Source: Halichoerus grypus (lineage: Eukaryota; Chordata; Mammalia; Carnivora; Phocidae). From it: DNA of 64,000 bases. Below, piece after piece: positions 58,948-64,000 of the stretch. Location: assembly GCF_964656455.1 (NCBI RefSeq), contig NC_135723.1:94503283-94567282 (forward strand), in the 5' to 3' direction. The notes beneath the pieces were generated by a model. That model did no database searches, was not told the origin of the DNA, and worked only from the letters and a program-made list of their open reading frames with translations. Positions within the stretch are counted from its first letter, which is position 1; each line of letters opens with the position of its first letter. The translations under genes and the position numbers were made by a program.

Positions 58948-58961
58948 ATATTTACAAAAAC
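58756..58961 (+). mobile_element. SINEC with expanded (AAAT)n tail
   Basis: Target duplication aaaaaccagtggt (58743-58755) and aaaacccagtggt (58962-58974). The tail holds about ten aaat units (58909-58951). Confidence 0.94.
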
Positions 58962-58974
58962 AAAACCCAGTGGT

Positions 58975-60430
58975 TTGATAGGCTAATTGTTAATGAACTA
59001 CGAGACTGTCTTAGAGAAATGGTTCAGAAGGAAGATCATAAGGGCTGCATAGACTTATCCAGTTGAACTTGGGAAAAGGTAGACCTGAATCCATCCTACA
59101 GGTCTGAGCTTAAAGCACGACATCATACTCTCACTTAGAGCTATTTTCTCTGCCTATAAAGTGATTCCTGCTACGTTCAAGAAAACTGATTTCATACTAT
59201 ATTTTGGGTATAATAGTGTATTCTGAGGAGGAGCACAAAACATCAGGCAAAAGCTAGTCTTAAGGCTTTAGACACGGAAAACCCTCAAGCTCTTGGGTGT
59301 TCCCTTTTAGACAGAGTCAAAGCCACAAACTCCTATCCAAAAATTTCCTCCCTATTCCCCAATTTCCTATCTTCTACCAAGGATCACCTCCTCATAGTGT
59401 ACCTGTCCAGGGAACACCGCTATGTATTCCTCTTCTTATCTGCTACCACAGGACTTCCTAGGAACACCCCATGACAAAGGGACAAAACTAAATAGCATAT
59501 CTGGTGACATTACAGGGAAAGCCTCTATTATTGAGGCTCCACAACCTGAGTCAGCTACCCATGAGCACAGAGAGACACGTCATCCGCTCCTTAGCTGTGG
59601 CCTAGAGTGGAACAGGGCCATGACAAGGTCAAGCTCTGAGACCAGGTGCCAAGTGGAAGATTCATTCAATCTTCTATTTCTGCCAGGGAGCCAAGCATCA
59701 GGAGGGACCGGGAGGTACATTTTGTTCTCTGGAAACCTCTGGCTCGATTCCAAATAAACCTTCTCTTATATGGCACCTGCACCAATTCCCAAACTTCCAA
59801 CACTGTCCACGTCTTCTGGTAGCCTTGAGGCCACCTCTGCCATTTTTAGATCTGTATTTGTGGGCAGGACAGAACCTTGCTGGTTCTCAGTCTCTTCCTC
59901 TATAAATGGAAATAATTTCATTCTGCATGTCTCACAATTAGAACACTTGTGAACAGTCAAATTCAAACGTATCAGGCAAATGCCCACTTAACGCCTCTTT
60001 CCAAGTGCTCCCGTCTGCAAGCCTTGGTGGGAAGGAAAGCCAGCTGAAAGCCCAGACCCCCACGAAACTCTGCCTCTCCCTTCTCTTCACCTCTTGACAG
60101 TGGGATCCTGGTTCCCCAAAGCCTTGGATGTGACCCTCCTGCCCAGTGGTTTCTACTTGGGAGAAGGGTCTTCATGCTTACAGATACAAGACTTCTCTCC
60201 CCTTGTGGGAGCTCCCGGTCACAAGCAGCCAGGTTTGCTTCCAGGATCAGCCTTTGCTTAGAGTAAGATGAATAAATCTCCATGTCAGAGGAACCTGGCC
60301 GTTCTTCCTCCTCTTCTCATCTCAGACTAAGAAGGACCAGCTGTGATGTATGGGGGTTTGGCTTCTTCCCCGCACCCCAGAATCCTCCCAGGAGTCAGTT
60401 GGTCTTCCTCTCTGTCCTCACAAGGTAAGT
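58975..60430. other. Interval upstream of trypsinogen
   Basis: No gene or clear repeat. ORFs (59422-59757 +, 59972-60283 -) have no known features. Confidence 0.4.
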
Positions 60431-60511
60431 TTTCTTATCACCTGTGGGTCACAAATCCATAGATGGCCAAACACAACAGAGCTGACACAAGGCTGAGGGA
60501 AGGGAAAGCTA

Positions 60512-60528
60512 CAGGTGTGTTTGGGAGG
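60512..60528 (+). promoter_or_regulatory. Candidate PTF1-type acinar enhancer site
   Basis: E-box caggtg (60512-60517) is followed about one helical turn later by tgggagg (60522-60528), close to the bipartite E-box plus TGGGAA/TTCCCA design of pancreatic acinar promoters. It is about 50 bp upstream of the TATA box. Inference. Confidence 0.4.
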
Positions 60529-60577
60529 ACCGGCGATCCTCCACTCTCACGTCCACCCTCTCCCTCACTTTGGGAGC

Positions 60578-60584
60578 TATAAAG
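60578..60584 (+). promoter_or_regulatory. TATA box of trypsinogen
   Basis: tataaag, 43 bp upstream of the first ATG, which gives the very short 5'UTR usual for trypsinogens. Confidence 0.8.
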
Positions 60585-60620
60585 GCTCTCCACCAGCCAC
60601 TCAGCTCCTATACTTCTGCC

Positions 60621-64000
<3,380 letters not shown>

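Noticed and set aside
53100..60400. Additional V or trypsinogen exon between TRBV29 and the trypsinogen gene
   Set aside because: No IVGG, GDSGG, WYRQ or YFCA codons and no RSS found on either strand by reading.

Overview
The window is mammalian germline DNA from a caniform carnivore. It holds the 3' half of the T-cell receptor beta variable cluster (TRBV20 to TRBV29) and the start of the trypsinogen (PRSS) cluster that lies next to it in mammals. The organism is inferred from about 19 tRNA-Lys-derived carnivore SINEs (SINEC), whose head reads 'cgcctgggtggctcag', and from carnivore-type L1 elements. The SINE form resembles bears, seals and mustelids more than dogs, but the species cannot be fixed from sequence alone.

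Layout, all genes on the + strand: TRBV20 (2.56-3.22 kb); about 14 kb dominated by L1, SINEs and a long GGAA/GAAA repeat, with no V gene; TRBV24 (17.0-17.5 kb); TRBV25 (22.9-23.3 kb); a TRBVA-like relic (26.5 kb); TRBV26 pseudogene (27.7-28.2 kb); a 3' V fragment (33.2 kb); TRBV27 (36.7-37.2 kb); a decayed V pseudogene (40.4 kb); TRBV28 pseudogene (46.2-46.6 kb); TRBV29 (51.8-52.4 kb); then an anionic-type trypsinogen (60.6 kb to the window end, cut in exon 5). Each V gene has the usual leader exon, short intron and V exon. Each V exon except the TRBVA-like relic is followed by a recombination signal, in most cases with a 23-bp spacer.

TRBV20, TRBV25, TRBV27 and TRBV29 look usable: open frames, both core cysteines, the FR2 tryptophan, splice sites and RSS. 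TRBV24 is open but lacks the AG of its V-exon acceptor. TRBV26 and TRBV28 carry stops at former CGA codons. The V segments supply V(D)J substrates in thymocytes. The trypsinogen is an unrelated pancreatic gene that shares the locus by ancient synteny.

The main unexpected observations are: the lost TRBV24 acceptor; a 231-bp repeat, 2 mismatches and no gap, in introns 2 and 4 of the trypsinogen gene; a series of CTCF-like motifs beside V segments; an intact RSS behind a wrecked V exon; two extra cysteines in TRBV25; and 17:2 strand bias of the SINEs. No previously undescribed system was found.
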